Of a stretch of 64,000 nt of DNA, positions 47,198-57,026 are shown piece after piece. Every line of letters starts with the position of its first letter. Positions within the stretch are counted from its first letter, which is position 1. Made by a program: the position numbers and the translations under genes. This DNA is from Carnegiea gigantea. Taxonomy: Eukaryota; Streptophyta; Magnoliopsida; Caryophyllales; Cactaceae. The notes beneath the pieces are model-generated. The model was given only the letters and a program-made list of their open reading frames with translations. It did no database searches and was not told the origin of the DNA. The DNA is taken from positions 1 to 64,000 of the forward strand of contig JAKOGI010003157.1 in NCBI GenBank assembly GCA_029747015.1. The letters run 5' to 3'.

Positions 47198-49190
47198 TGT
47201 TACAACTTTCTTTTTTATGGATTTTTCTATTCTTATTTGCTTACGTTATTTTTGTTATTTGTAGTCATATATTGCATGATTAGTTACTTTTCATATTTAG
47301 AAGAAAAAAATAACGATAATGAACGACACATATGGGTTATTGACCAAATTTTATTCGGAGTTTTAATTATGGTTAAAATAGTTATATTGAGCTATTTTAA
47401 AAAAGTAGATATTTAATTTTTTTTTTTCTCCCCTATGGGTTTTTCAGGTATAAATAAATTATCAGAGCATTCCTTCTGAGTAATTCAATAAACTTGGGCA
47501 AGTTGCAAGAAGAAGATGCCAGCATTATCAAAAAATGAAGATCGAGTCAGGAAAATGCCAACCCCAATTTTTTTCCACTTTGAAAAAAAGTAATAACACC
47601 GAAAAAAATCAAACGCTCAGCAGGCCGTGACCACCCCCATTTTTTAGCCCTCCTCTCTCCTCCTCCCCCGATTGTCGTCGTGGCCTGGGCCTCGGATCAC
47701 CATTTTTAGTCACAAGCATCACCCCAATTTTCTCACCCCTGAAATTTCTCCTTCTTCTTCTCTACAAACCCAGGGCATACAACAAAATCCACATGGCTCG
47801 CCTTTCTCCTCCTCCCTTCAAAGGCACGCCACAGAGAGCCATTCAGCAAGTCATCATACAGCCATTATAAAAAGGGAAGTCGACCGATCAAGTAAGGATA
47901 TCATCTCATCTCCATCTCATCTCATATCTCACTCCCTCATGCCTCTGCTTCGTCATCGAACAAAAGAAAAACAAAAACATCATCACCATCGTCACCTTCT
48001 GATCGAAAATCAAGCAATCGATCATACATCATCAGAATATCATCCTATTCCATCAGCCTTCATCGTTGATTCATTATCGGCAAGTCATCATCATACTCTC
48101 CATTTTTTTGGTGTGGGTTGCTCTGCTTTCGTGGCCCCTCTACTCGTTTTCCCTAATTTTTTTTTTGCCCTTTTTTTTGTTTTCCTCTGCCCGTGAACCT
48201 TAGTTGATTAAGTTCATTTACTTTTTTTTTTAATTTTAAATGTTATTTATTTGAGTATTTGATTAGGGTCATTATGTTAGTACTAATTTAATCTTTTGTT
48301 TGACCTAATATTATATTTTAGCATGTGAAAGTTATTCTGAGATAAGTTTGTGTGTGCTTAAATTTTCATATGTATGTTTATGAATAATCTTAGTTGATTT
48401 GGTTTAATGTGTTTATGATAATTGATGTTAAATCATTATTTCTGTTTTGCCACAACTAAATGAGTCTGAACATTTAATTAAGTGTTAACAAGTAACCACT
48501 TTTGAGTATTAGCGTGTTAAAAGAATCAACTTAGGGTCTAAATTATATTCAATTTGCTGTTGAGGAATTTAATGCTTTTAGGTTAAATGAAGTTTTCCTA
48601 AAATCAATCATGCGTTAGGCTTTAATTTATTATCTATAGATTAATCAAACTAAGCGATTAACAGAATTCACTCCTTAGACGTTCTAAGGATGTATTAAAC
48701 AGTAAGGAAAAAATAGGGGTTACGGACGTTCTTAACCTTCAGTTTAACTATTCAGTCAATATAATAATGTGTATCGATGATTGACTAGCATCATGGTAAA
48801 ATATGCATTAAGTCACAAGCAAATTTTTTTAATTAGTTAATATTTGTTATCTTCTATTTTTGCATAAATTTTATTATTAGTTTAAAATTTAGTACTTTAC
48901 AATTTAATTATATTTGTTCGATTAAGCTCATAGAATATTCTATCCAATTACTCCCCCCCCCCCCGCCCAAATTAGTTTTGTTTTTGTTCGCGATTGTTGG
49001 AGTTATATAATTAGAAGTAGGCTTAGTAAATATGTTTTTTTTTTTTTTGAGACTTCATTCCGGAGTAGCTTAAAATTTATTTCCTCATAGGATCGACCCT
49101 ACTTACCCTCTCTTTAGTTTTTTAATATATAATTAAAAGGGTGTTAGGAGTATTTATTTTGTAGGCAACTACTGCGACAAGGCTTTTACA
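47198..49190 (+). repeat. LTR5 of E2 (outer 3' LTR)
   Basis: Starts TGTTACAAC and ends GCTTTTACA. TATAAAAA is at 47,866-47,873. It is strongly diverged from LTR1, LTR3 and LTR4 by many one- and two-base indels and substitutions spread evenly along it. It is followed by TTTCA (49,191-49,195). Confidence 0.88.
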
Positions 49191-49195
49191 TTTCA
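49191..49195. repeat. Right 5-bp target duplication of E2
   Basis: TTTCA, identical to 16,172-16,176. Confidence 0.75.
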
Positions 49196-49569
49196 TGAGA
49201 ATAGATAACGCAGGTTGATTAGTAGTTTAATGACCTTCAAGAGAAGGCGTAATATGTTGTTTCGACTTTTTCCTCTTCACTAATTTGCATTAGGTAGGTT
49301 CGCAGATTAATTTACGATTAGAAGAGCATATAGTGTGGTGAATCCCAATCCGTAGGGGATCTTTTTTACTCTTATTAATTAGTCATTTTATTGCTTCAGC
49401 AGAATATACTATTCTTTAGTAACTTTCAACCTGAGTAGATTTTTGTCTAAATTTGAGTGTTGAGGGGTCAATTTGGTGGTTGTGAATGCAGTGTCTATGT
49501 GGGTACTGCTCGTACCTGTCGTTGCTAGCTACAGCTACACCATACACTTATGATATTTTTAATGTACCA
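49196..49569 (+). mobile_element. Right part of the 5' LTR of old Athila-type element E1
   Basis: Continues the sequence interrupted at 16,176 and ends TGTACCA, six bases before a tRNA-Asp-type primer site (TGGCGCCGTTTCGAGGAA at 49,576-49,593). An LTR end next to a primer site supports reading the two flanks of E2 as one LTR. Confidence 0.65.
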
Positions 49570-49575
49570 AGTTTT

Positions 49576-49593
49576 TGGCGCCGTTTCGAGGAA
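49576..49593 (+). other. Primer-binding site of E1
   Basis: TGGCGCCGTTTCGAGGAA, a mutated form of the tRNA-Asp-complementary site used by Athila elements. A leader without recognisable genes follows to about 50,130. Confidence 0.7.
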
Positions 49594-50131
49594 CTTGATT
49601 ATTTTCCACATCAAGTCCGATCCGACAAAACATTTTAGATTAGAACCCTTTTCTTTTCTTTCTTTCTCTTTTGTTTTTCTTTCTCTGTCCATTTGGACGT
49701 CGCTTATGCTCGGTATATTCTTGCTTTGTAATGGCCACAGGCGTAGACTAAGGGAATCAAAATCTCATTCATTGAATCCTATATTTGAAGCTACCTGCAC
49801 AAAAGCAAGCAACAGCCCACATGCAGAAGAAAGCGGAAAGATGCAATGCTGGGAAAGGGGACAACTGAGTCACTGAGGGAATTACGCTCTACCTTAATTG
49901 TCGGGTATTCACCTCATCCATAGGTAAACCAATGGTAGAGAATGAACAACTTTGAGTCTACCCCCACCCTTATTCTCTCGTAGAGAGAGACTAGTTTTTG
50001 GTAGGCACCATTTCGAAAACTCCAACATGCACCTTCGCATTTTTTTTTTTCGAAGGTGTTATACAATCAAACCTCAATGGGGTGTCCCCACGTCTACATT
50101 TGATTGAGGCTCTTCCCGTTCTCCCTGAGGG

Positions 50132-52770
50132 ATGATGCCAGGAATTGGTTCAAATGAGAACCAGAATGGAGTGTTTGGTCTTTGCTACATGGATAACACT
50201 ATCCATCCTTCCCAGCAAGTACTGCTCACCAAGAAAAGACCTTCTGATTTGAAGGTAGGACATCATCTTCATTTGCCCAGCTTTCATGGCGAGCCACTGT
50301 ATGAGACTTGGGATAGATACAAAGCATCTTTTGATGCTAATGTCCGCACCATATCATTCCCGTTGGCTCCTTATTCAAACATTTTACAATGAACTAGATC
50401 GAATCTGAAAATGTCCATTGATGCTGTAGCTGGGGTGCTCTTATGAGGAAGATCAATTGAACCTGCAAACCTACTAGAAGACCATGGCAGCTAATAAATT
50501 ATCATTGTCCAATGAGCGAAGCCACTTTGGAGAATGAGTAATAGGAAATATGATATTGATGCTGTGGCATTTAGCAGCGAATGTTAAATTGCCCTGCTCA
50601 GGAGGTTTATAAAATTGGACTCCCTAATCACATGGGGCCCATCTGGTGATGATGTTAAGGTTAGTGTTCTTTGTAAGGTTGTGGCATCCAAGGACACTAT
50701 ACTGCTAATTGTCACGGCCCACTTCTAGGGAATTGACCAAGTCAATGCCGTATAAAATTCAAACCCACGCTCAACAAAATATCATACTCAAACCTATACA
50801 ACCCGGGATGAAGAAATCACCCTAACTTCTCCCTACAGAAATAATAATCCCATGGCCAACCCATTTCAAACAACCCTCAGTGTTTCCATTATAAACCCCC
50901 TACAATTGCGCTCCCGCACAAAAAATCAACCTTTAGAGTCTCATAAACACTTTCTCCAAACTCAGATAAAAATCAATGAAGCCCTTAGTGTGTCAATTAG
51001 CTTAGCTGATTCACAATTTGAGTCTTGATCCATCACCAAAGATGATAGAGAATGAAATTGCTAGATTGCATAGCAAGTGAAGCCATTTATCTCCACCCTC
51101 CTCAGGGACACTGACTGGGTAACCTGTGACTAATCTTAAGGGTTAATGTATGCTATATGCTGGAAGTAGCAAAGAGTTTGAGGGTCCCCAAGATGTCCAA
51201 TTATGAGGAAGGAAAAGAGGTTGAGGAAGAGGATCATGTCGAGAATGAGGTTTCGGTTGAACATTAAGTGGGAAGTTAGAAGTTGAGAAGACCAAAGAGC
51301 TGCAGGTTGAGATTAGTGCACCTTCAGTGAAAGCCCTAAAAGCCTCCTGTTCTATATCCCCAAAGCCTATATTAACGGCTAAAAATGTGCGCAGAGTAGA
51401 GAAAGTTCTTAGATATGCTGAAGGGGTTCCACAATCAACATCCCCCTTTATGGAGGTTATCCCTGACATGTCATCTTAAACATGCCCATTCTTAAGGAAT
51501 TATGCCTCTAACAAGAAGGAAGTTACTAGAGTATGTACACTAACTCATCAATCATTGAGGAGTGCAGTGCCATATTCAAAACAAAGCTTCCTCCCAAACT
51601 TTTCTGACAGGAAAGTTTTTCATCCATCCCCTTTCTATGGGGGGTGTGGCCATTAGTAGGGTACTATGTGATCTTAGGGCAGGTCAACTTTACGGTCCCT
51701 ACTCTATTCGCAAAAGGTCTACAAGTAGAAGAACTAAGCCTACTACTATTTTCCCGACAACTACATGATAGATTTGTCAAGTACCTCCTGGTGTATCATT
51801 GCAAGATGTTCCATTATAGGTGGAGAAGTTCGCTATTCTTTACGATTTTGCTATGATAGATATGGAGGAAGCCTACTTTATCCCTATCATTTGGGGAGAC
51901 CCTTTTCTAATTACAGTAGGAGCAATAATTGCTGTAAAAAGGGACAATGGCATATTTTCCCCTTCAAGTAGAGGTGAAGGTAGAGTTTTCATCTACTATA
52001 GTCCTGGTCAGCCCCACTCTAATGATACTCACTGTATAGTGATGTGCTAGAGAAGACCACTTAACCAGGAAGCCATGCCTTACCATTCTACGGAAGATCC
52101 ACTCTATGATACTCACTGTAGAGTGATTGCTAGAGAAAGACACTTAACCAGGAGCCATGCCTTGAACATTCTCACGGAAGATCCACTATAAGCCGGCTTT
52201 GATTGACTATCCATGTGACTGGTTTACGAAACATAGAAAGGAAGAGTATGCTAGGCTCCTCAAATGCATCAACTGCCATATAACCTCAGCAGTCCGCCAC
52301 AAGGATGTTCCTAATCAATAAGAGGAGCAAGTTTCCAAGTGACGGAGAAGAGCCACTGAACGTTGAGTTAAAACCGTTACTTCTCTTCTCAGGTATGATT
52401 TTTTTTATCCTATCACTTTCTTGTTACTGTCAGTGCTAAGCTGGGTGACCCTAACCTAAAAGGAGTTACTGTTGTGCTTAGGAACATAGGGGTGCTATCA
52501 ATTATAGCTTTGATGATAATGAAGGGACTCAGTCCTACACATCAATTCTCGCCTCCTTCTTTTTGATGAAGGTCATCGAACCTCCCGACAACCTCAACGT
52601 CCGCTTAAATCCTAACATGCAAGAACTGTGAAAAAGAAGGTTTCAAGCGTATTGACTAATTAGGGTCTCTATTTCATCTCAGATAGCGATGAGTGAGTCC
52701 AGTTTAGGCAGTTCCCTCCGAAAAAGATGGCTGACATCAAAAGAACGACGGCAACATTTTTTTAAAATGG
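50132..52770 (+). pseudogene. E1 gag-protease-RT start, highly decayed
   Basis: Scattered frames keep the Athila order. Gag core remnants lie at 50,132-50,392 (HLHLPSFHGEPL) and about 50,411-50,530 (KMSIDAVAGGALM, LLEDMAANKLSLSNERS). A gag C-terminal piece is near 50,960-51,000 (INEALSVSIS). A protease region lies about 51,540-51,960 (FKTKLPPKL; later YDFAMIDMEEAYFIPIIWGD and AIIAVKR). The start of reverse transcriptase lies about 52,560-52,640 (EGHRTSRQPQRPLNPNMQE). Frameshifts and stops occur every few dozen codons, and the protease catalytic motif is not recognisable. Beyond about 52,770 the RT, RNase H and integrase could not be found. It is older, or more error-laden, than E2. Confidence 0.8.
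52022..52189 (+). repeat. 84-bp tandem duplication inside E1
   Basis: Units start with ATGATACTCACTGTA at 52,022 and 52,106. Both contain CACTTAACCAGGA, GCCATGCCTT and CGGAAGATCCACT. The units differ by a few substitutions and indels. Confidence 0.9.
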
Positions 52771-53776
52771 CGGGTAGAGAAAGTTGTATACACAAAGTTA
52801 GGTGCCTATCGTGTAATTTTAAATTCTCTAAAAAGAATAGATATGTTCTCCATTCTTGTAAGGCTGGACATCGTTTTTTACCTTGAATGTTTTTGCTGTA
52901 GATTGCCAAAAATTGGTTTGTACATACAATCTATGGATAGGTGTCATTTGGGACTACTTGGAATACATCAGGCTAGTGAGGTTTCTTATCTGAATCTGAG
53001 TTTCTTTCCCTAAAACATATCAGTTGCTTATATTGTTGAACAGTTTGATGACGAATTAGCTTGGTAGAAAGTCCATCGCTTGTCCATTGTTCAGGATGAT
53101 TAGAGCAACTGCATTGGTGATTTTTGTGGATTACAAGTAGGGACCTACACCTTCCACATCATCCTAACAATCTAATTTTCTCTCTGCCCTTCTACAGCAA
53201 ATTGATCACCACATAAATCATTAATCATGAACCTACTTTTAAAGCATATTTATTAGTTTTTAGATTTTTTATTTTGTACTAATTTATTAATTTGCTTAGT
53301 GCAAAAAGGGAAACGAAGACTGTGAGTCAGATCACTACAAGGAGCTGGGCCAGGGGCGAGCAGTGTGAATCCTGATGCAGATAATAATGTTAGACTATGA
53401 TTCTCCTTTTGAACCGTGATCCAACCACTTCAGGTCTTCTTAATTGACTTATCACAACTAAATGGACACAGCTTGCTCGCGCCAGTGGAGTATTGGGCCT
53501 TCGGTTGGTCTTGGAAGATTTTTCAAAAAATAATTACACCACATAAACAAGGCATTAAGTAATTAGGGTTCAGTTAACCAAAGCAACTTTTTAAAAAAAT
53601 GTGAAAGAAATAGACTATTTTAAAAGAGGATTTGCAATACAACCTTCAGTTTTTTTGGGGGCTCCAATGAGGGCCTGCTACTCATATTATGTGACCTTGT
53701 TTACTTTTTTGAATTTTTTTTTTGCCCTCAATCTCCGCATCCAATGACCTAATCCAATTAGGATCATTAAAGGATA
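52771..53776. other. No gene recognised
   Basis: Possibly further decayed E1 interior, but no domain is readable. Ends at an AT microsatellite. Confidence 0.45.
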
Positions 53777-53876
53777 TATATATATATATATATTATATAT
53801 AATATAATATATATATATATATTAATATAGATAATTATAATATATATATATATTATATATATATATATATATATAT
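53777..53876. repeat. (AT)n microsatellite
   Basis: About 100 bp of TA repeats with a few interruptions. Confidence 0.95.
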
Positions 53877-54478
53877 GTATTTCGCATAGTGCCCCCCACT
53901 AAACATGTTTAATTACTTTTATTCCAATATGTTCCATTGTTATTATATTTATAAGTTGTAATAATTTTTTAATTTTTGAAAAATTAAATAATTAATTTAC
54001 TACAAAAAATTACAGACTTTTATTTCTTTATTTAATTGCTTTTAGATTTTTGTTTTGTATCATTATTCATGTTCATAAGTTATAAAAAAATAGATTTATT
54101 ATTTTGGAAAGATTAGATAATAAAATTATGCTTGAATATTTAATTAAACAATTAATTAGGAAATAATATCACATTTTCAAAATATTAATAACAAATTTTA
54201 GATTAATTTTCGCAAAAAATAAATATGACTAGACGCCCACCCAAAAAAAAAACAAAGTGAGCGGAAAAATAACTCAAAAAGCCCAGCGCACAACCCAGCT
54301 TTCAATTTTTCTTTTTTTTTTTTTAAAAAAATTCAGCCACCAAAAACAGCCAGGCCCAATACTTAAAACGGCATCATGTTGCACGTGGGCTGGAACTCTT
54401 TCGTGGTCCATCTTGCGTTCCATTCCAATCAGACCAAAAACTGTAGATAAATGGGCCGAGAATGATGAAACTCACCTA
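53877..54478. other. AT-rich sequence, no gene recognised
   Basis: Strongly AT-rich with homopolymer A and T runs. An 83-codon plus frame (54,257-54,508) crosses into the hAT-like element and is not convincing. Confidence 0.5.
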
Positions 54479-54486
54479 GGCCTTAC

Positions 54487-55035
54487 TAGGGATGTGAATT
54501 GCACCTGAATCCGAAAAATCCGATCTAAACCCACCCCATTTATAGTGCATATGGCCATAAAGAATTGGAAAAAAATGGATATGGTGCGGGTATGCTGAAA
54601 ACGGGTATAGGTATAGATACAAGTTCAGGTACATGCATCACCTGCCCCATGCCCATACCCATTTTGTACCCGAATTTTTTTTGAGAGTTAAAATAAATTA
54701 TTGAGTAAAGTTTTAAGTTTTGAACACTGGTAATTCGTTTAAGAAAAAAGGCCAAATACCCCAACGCGATGCCAACCATGTGGTCCATCCATTTGTATCG
54801 CTCATTTACTGTGCTGATGCATGAAATCGCGTGACACACGAATGATATTGTATTTTAATATCTGTATGTACCCGAATAAAACCGGAAGTACCCGAAATAC
54901 CCAATGGGTTTAGGTATGTAGATAGATTTTAAAAACTGATGAATTTGAGTGTAAATATGGAAATGACTTTTAAAAATGAGTATGAGAGCAAGTATACCTC
55001 CACCTACCCCGTACCTATCCCACACCCCATCTTTA
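54487..55035. mobile_element. Short non-autonomous hAT-like element, same family as 10,351
   Basis: 549 bp. The left end TAGGGATGTG pairs with the reverse-strand right end TAAAGATGGG (7/10). Flanking 8-mers are GGCCTTAC (54,479-54,486) and GGCCCTAT (55,036-55,043), a 6/8 match. The interior is collinear with 10,351-11,123, sharing GGGTATAGGTAT-like, ACAAGTTCAGGTAC, TACCCGAATTTTTTTT and AAAAAAGGCC...AATACCCCAAC blocks. It is about 220 bp shorter, mainly through a missing segment after the central block. No transposase. Confidence 0.75.
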
Positions 55036-55043
55036 GGCCCTAT

Positions 55044-55399
55044 GGTGCGCATTTCATGCGGCTGCAGGTGCTCTAAGCACTTGACCATTTGATCCGAACC
55101 TATCATTACTATTATGCTGTAGCACAATTTTCCTTTTTTTTTTTTGGTTGGTACAAGCAACTTGCGCATTATTTCTTTACAAGGAGATAAAAAGCATTAA
55201 ATCCTCCCTTAATCCTAAGGCATCATTCACAATAATCTCAGCATATTTCACTTGAACGATCTTTACACACATATATCAATCCCATTTGCACTGTATCTTA
55301 TGAGCATGCCTGAAATTGTACTCGAGAATCAAAACCCCATCCATTCTCCTCACCAAGAAGCTCTCTACCAATACATAGCAACCAAACCTCCACTCTCCA
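55044..55399. other. No gene recognised
   Basis: Sequence between the hAT-like element and the hypothetical minus-strand exon. Short direct repeats (CACCAAGAAGCTCTCTA near 55,351 and 55,415, each with CAACAC/CAATAC-ATAGCAACCAA) fall across its right edge. Confidence 0.5.
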
Positions 55400-55882
55400 T
55401 TATTCCCTCTTCTCACCAAGAAGCTCTCTATCAACACATAGCAACCAATCCTCCTCCACTCTATTCCCTCTTCTCCTCCTCCTCACCTCCTCGATTCTCT
55501 CCACTCTGACATCGACTTCTTGATTCTCCATCCATCCTCTTTCGATTTGAATCCCTCTCATGGCCTCAAAAACCACCAGGCTTAGCGCCAGTCTGACCCT
55601 TCTTCCAAGTTTCGCGTTAGTACTACTAGCACTAGGTCCTCCACCACCGTCATTGGATGCCATAAAGCATAGGAACCCTAAGACAAGGTTCACTTCTATT
55701 ACAGGCTCCATGCCATAAACCTGTGCCTCTTCTGTCTTCACCATCGTGTCAACCACGATGGCCTCACCTTCACCTCCACCCTCATTTTCCTTCGAGAAGA
55801 TCTCTTCCCAATATTGCTCGAGTGTTATCTCATAAAACAATGATTTCTTCATATGTCGCCACAACTTGGCCTCTTCCCTACA
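55400..55882 (-). CDS. Possible terminal exon of an unrecognised plant gene
   Basis: The minus frame reads (EEAKLWR)HMKKSLFYEITLE, then QYWEEIF, VVVDTMVKTEEAQVYGMEP, VRLALSLVVFEAMRGIQIER and VRVERIEEVRRRR, ending at a stop at 55,400. The first Met in this frame is at 55,864, but the coding-like reading continues upstream to a possible acceptor (ATTGATGTAG) at about 55,883, so it may be the last exon of a spliced gene. The mix of residues and the Trp/Tyr-rich start look like real protein, unlike the repeat-derived frames nearby. It vaguely recalls an uncharacterised plant-specific family, but I cannot name it with confidence. No upstream exon was found and a retrotransposon LTR starts 500 bp away, so it could also be a fragment. 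Confidence 0.4.
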   Translation of the reverse strand, partial: CREEAKLWRHMKKSLFYEITLEQYWEEIFSKENEGGGEGEAIVVDTMVKTEEAQVYGMEPVIEVNLVLGFLCFMASNDGGGGPSASSTNAKLGRRVRLALSLVVFEAMRGIQIERGWMENQEVDVRVERIEEVRRRRRGNRVEEDWLLCVDRELLGEKRE

Positions 55883-56376
55883 TCAATCATGCATGGAGTT
55901 TGTTACAAAGAAGCATACACAATACAAACGTGGCGTTTAACTGGATGTACTGCAATGACAACATACAATAGATTAATCTTATCACAGATCATGCTTGCAT
56001 AGCTTGTTGTATTCATGAATCCTGGTTAGATCTTCTTTATTACAACACTTTCATGCAATTAAAACATGGCAATCAAAGCATAATTAAAAGTTTGTTTGCA
56101 TTGCAAAGCTGATTACATCCAACCAAAAAGCCATAAGAGCATTTAGGGAAAGCTTCACCTGATAAACACGGAAGGCGAATACCATCGCCCTATGACAACC
56201 GTGGCATGTTGATTCTAAGGTGGTAGAGGGAACGTAGGAGTTGGCGGAAGGGAAGCTTGGACAGTCTCATCAAGCCCTAACGCACCCTTAATTTGGCCTC
56301 GAATCCAACGAGAGGCTCGAACCTCCCTTGTAGAAGGCCAAAAAAAAAAATCTATAACGAATTAAATGATGCCACG
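55883..56376. other. No gene recognised
   Basis: Would hold upstream exons or the intron of the hypothetical minus-strand gene; none could be recognised. The last five bases before the LTR (CCACG, 56,372-56,376) would be the left target duplication of E4. Confidence 0.45.
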
Positions 56377-56946
56377 TGTAAAAAATGGACCAACCATAAA
56401 GTGCCACGTGTTACGTTGACTTTGGTTGGCCCGCTCGGTCAAAATTAGGTGCAGCCAATCAAAAGTCGCCACGCGTCATCGATGATGCAGGAATTAGTAA
56501 TTATTTTCTTTATTTAAAAATAAGAAAATTATTACTGGGCCTAGGCCCAAAACCCGGCTCCAACCCTAACCGGCAGAGCCTATAAATAGAGGCCTTCTCC
56601 CTTCATTTGGGGGGCACTCGACATTTGCAGAATTCAGAGCTCGGACAGCAAGGAGCATCCAGCTACCAAGCGAGAAGGATCAAGACTTGCAGAGTTTCAG
56701 AAATCACAATCAGTCACTGGCAGATCAGAACCAAGAAACGTCTTCAGAGTTCTTCAGCTGATTTGCATCAACCGAGATCAAGCATCAAGCCCTCGGAATA
56801 CTCAAGTCATTAGGAGATCGAATCAGAGGATCATTCTTATTGTATTAAATTCAGAGATTGTACCTACACACTACATCAATACAAAAATTCAATTTGTTGC
56901 AGAATTTCTTGTCTACTTTATTTTAGCCTCGAAATTTGCGTTTACA
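56377..56946 (+). repeat. 5' LTR of Tat-type Ty3/gypsy element E4
   Basis: Starts TGTAAA and ends TTTACA, a 6-bp inverted terminal pair, and is followed after 4 bp by a primer site, giving 570 bp. TATAAATAGA at 56,581-56,590 is a well-placed promoter box. Two CACGTG motifs lie at 56,373-56,378 (across the boundary) and 56,404-56,409. The 3' LTR lies outside the window, so the left boundary rests only on the terminal inverted pair. Confidence 0.75.
56581..56590 (+). promoter_or_regulatory. TATA box in E4 LTR
   Basis: TATAAATAGA, about 365 bp before the LTR end. Transcription would start roughly 30 bp downstream and run into gag-pol. Confidence 0.7.
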
Positions 56947-56950
56947 AATT

Positions 56951-56968
56951 TGGCACGCCCGGTGGGAC
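56951..56968 (+). other. Primer-binding site of E4
   Basis: TGGCACGCCCGGTGGGAC, a form I know from plant Tat-type Ty3/gypsy elements. It differs from the tRNA-Asp-type sites of E1 and E2, showing that E4 belongs to another lineage. I did not confirm the tRNA identity. Confidence 0.8.
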
Positions 56969-57026
56969 ATCTCTGCCTCTCATCTCTTTCTCCAAAATAC
57001 CAACTCTGCACTTCCTCGAAGATAAC

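Larger units (their letters stand above)
16177..49190 (+). mobile_element. Composite Athila-type Ty3/gypsy element E2 (five LTRs, inverted segment, nested copia)
   Basis: The outer LTRs (LTR1 and LTR5, both +) are flanked by identical TTTCA. Inside, left to right: LTR1, primer site and leader; a minus-strand segment (LTR2, 3' UTR, pol, partial gag); a 15-nt polypurine piece with LTR3 and its primer site; an 83-bp filler; LTR4, primer site, gag and pol; the E3 copia insertion; the rest of pol, 3' UTR and LTR5. Primer sites match tRNA-Asp (TGGCGCCGTTGCCGGGGA), and the protease motif (DLGASINVMP) and gag style are Athila-like. Removing E3 (10.7 kb) and the extra LTR/inverted block would leave one ordinary element of about 12 kb. 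All coding parts are inactivated. Confidence 0.75.
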
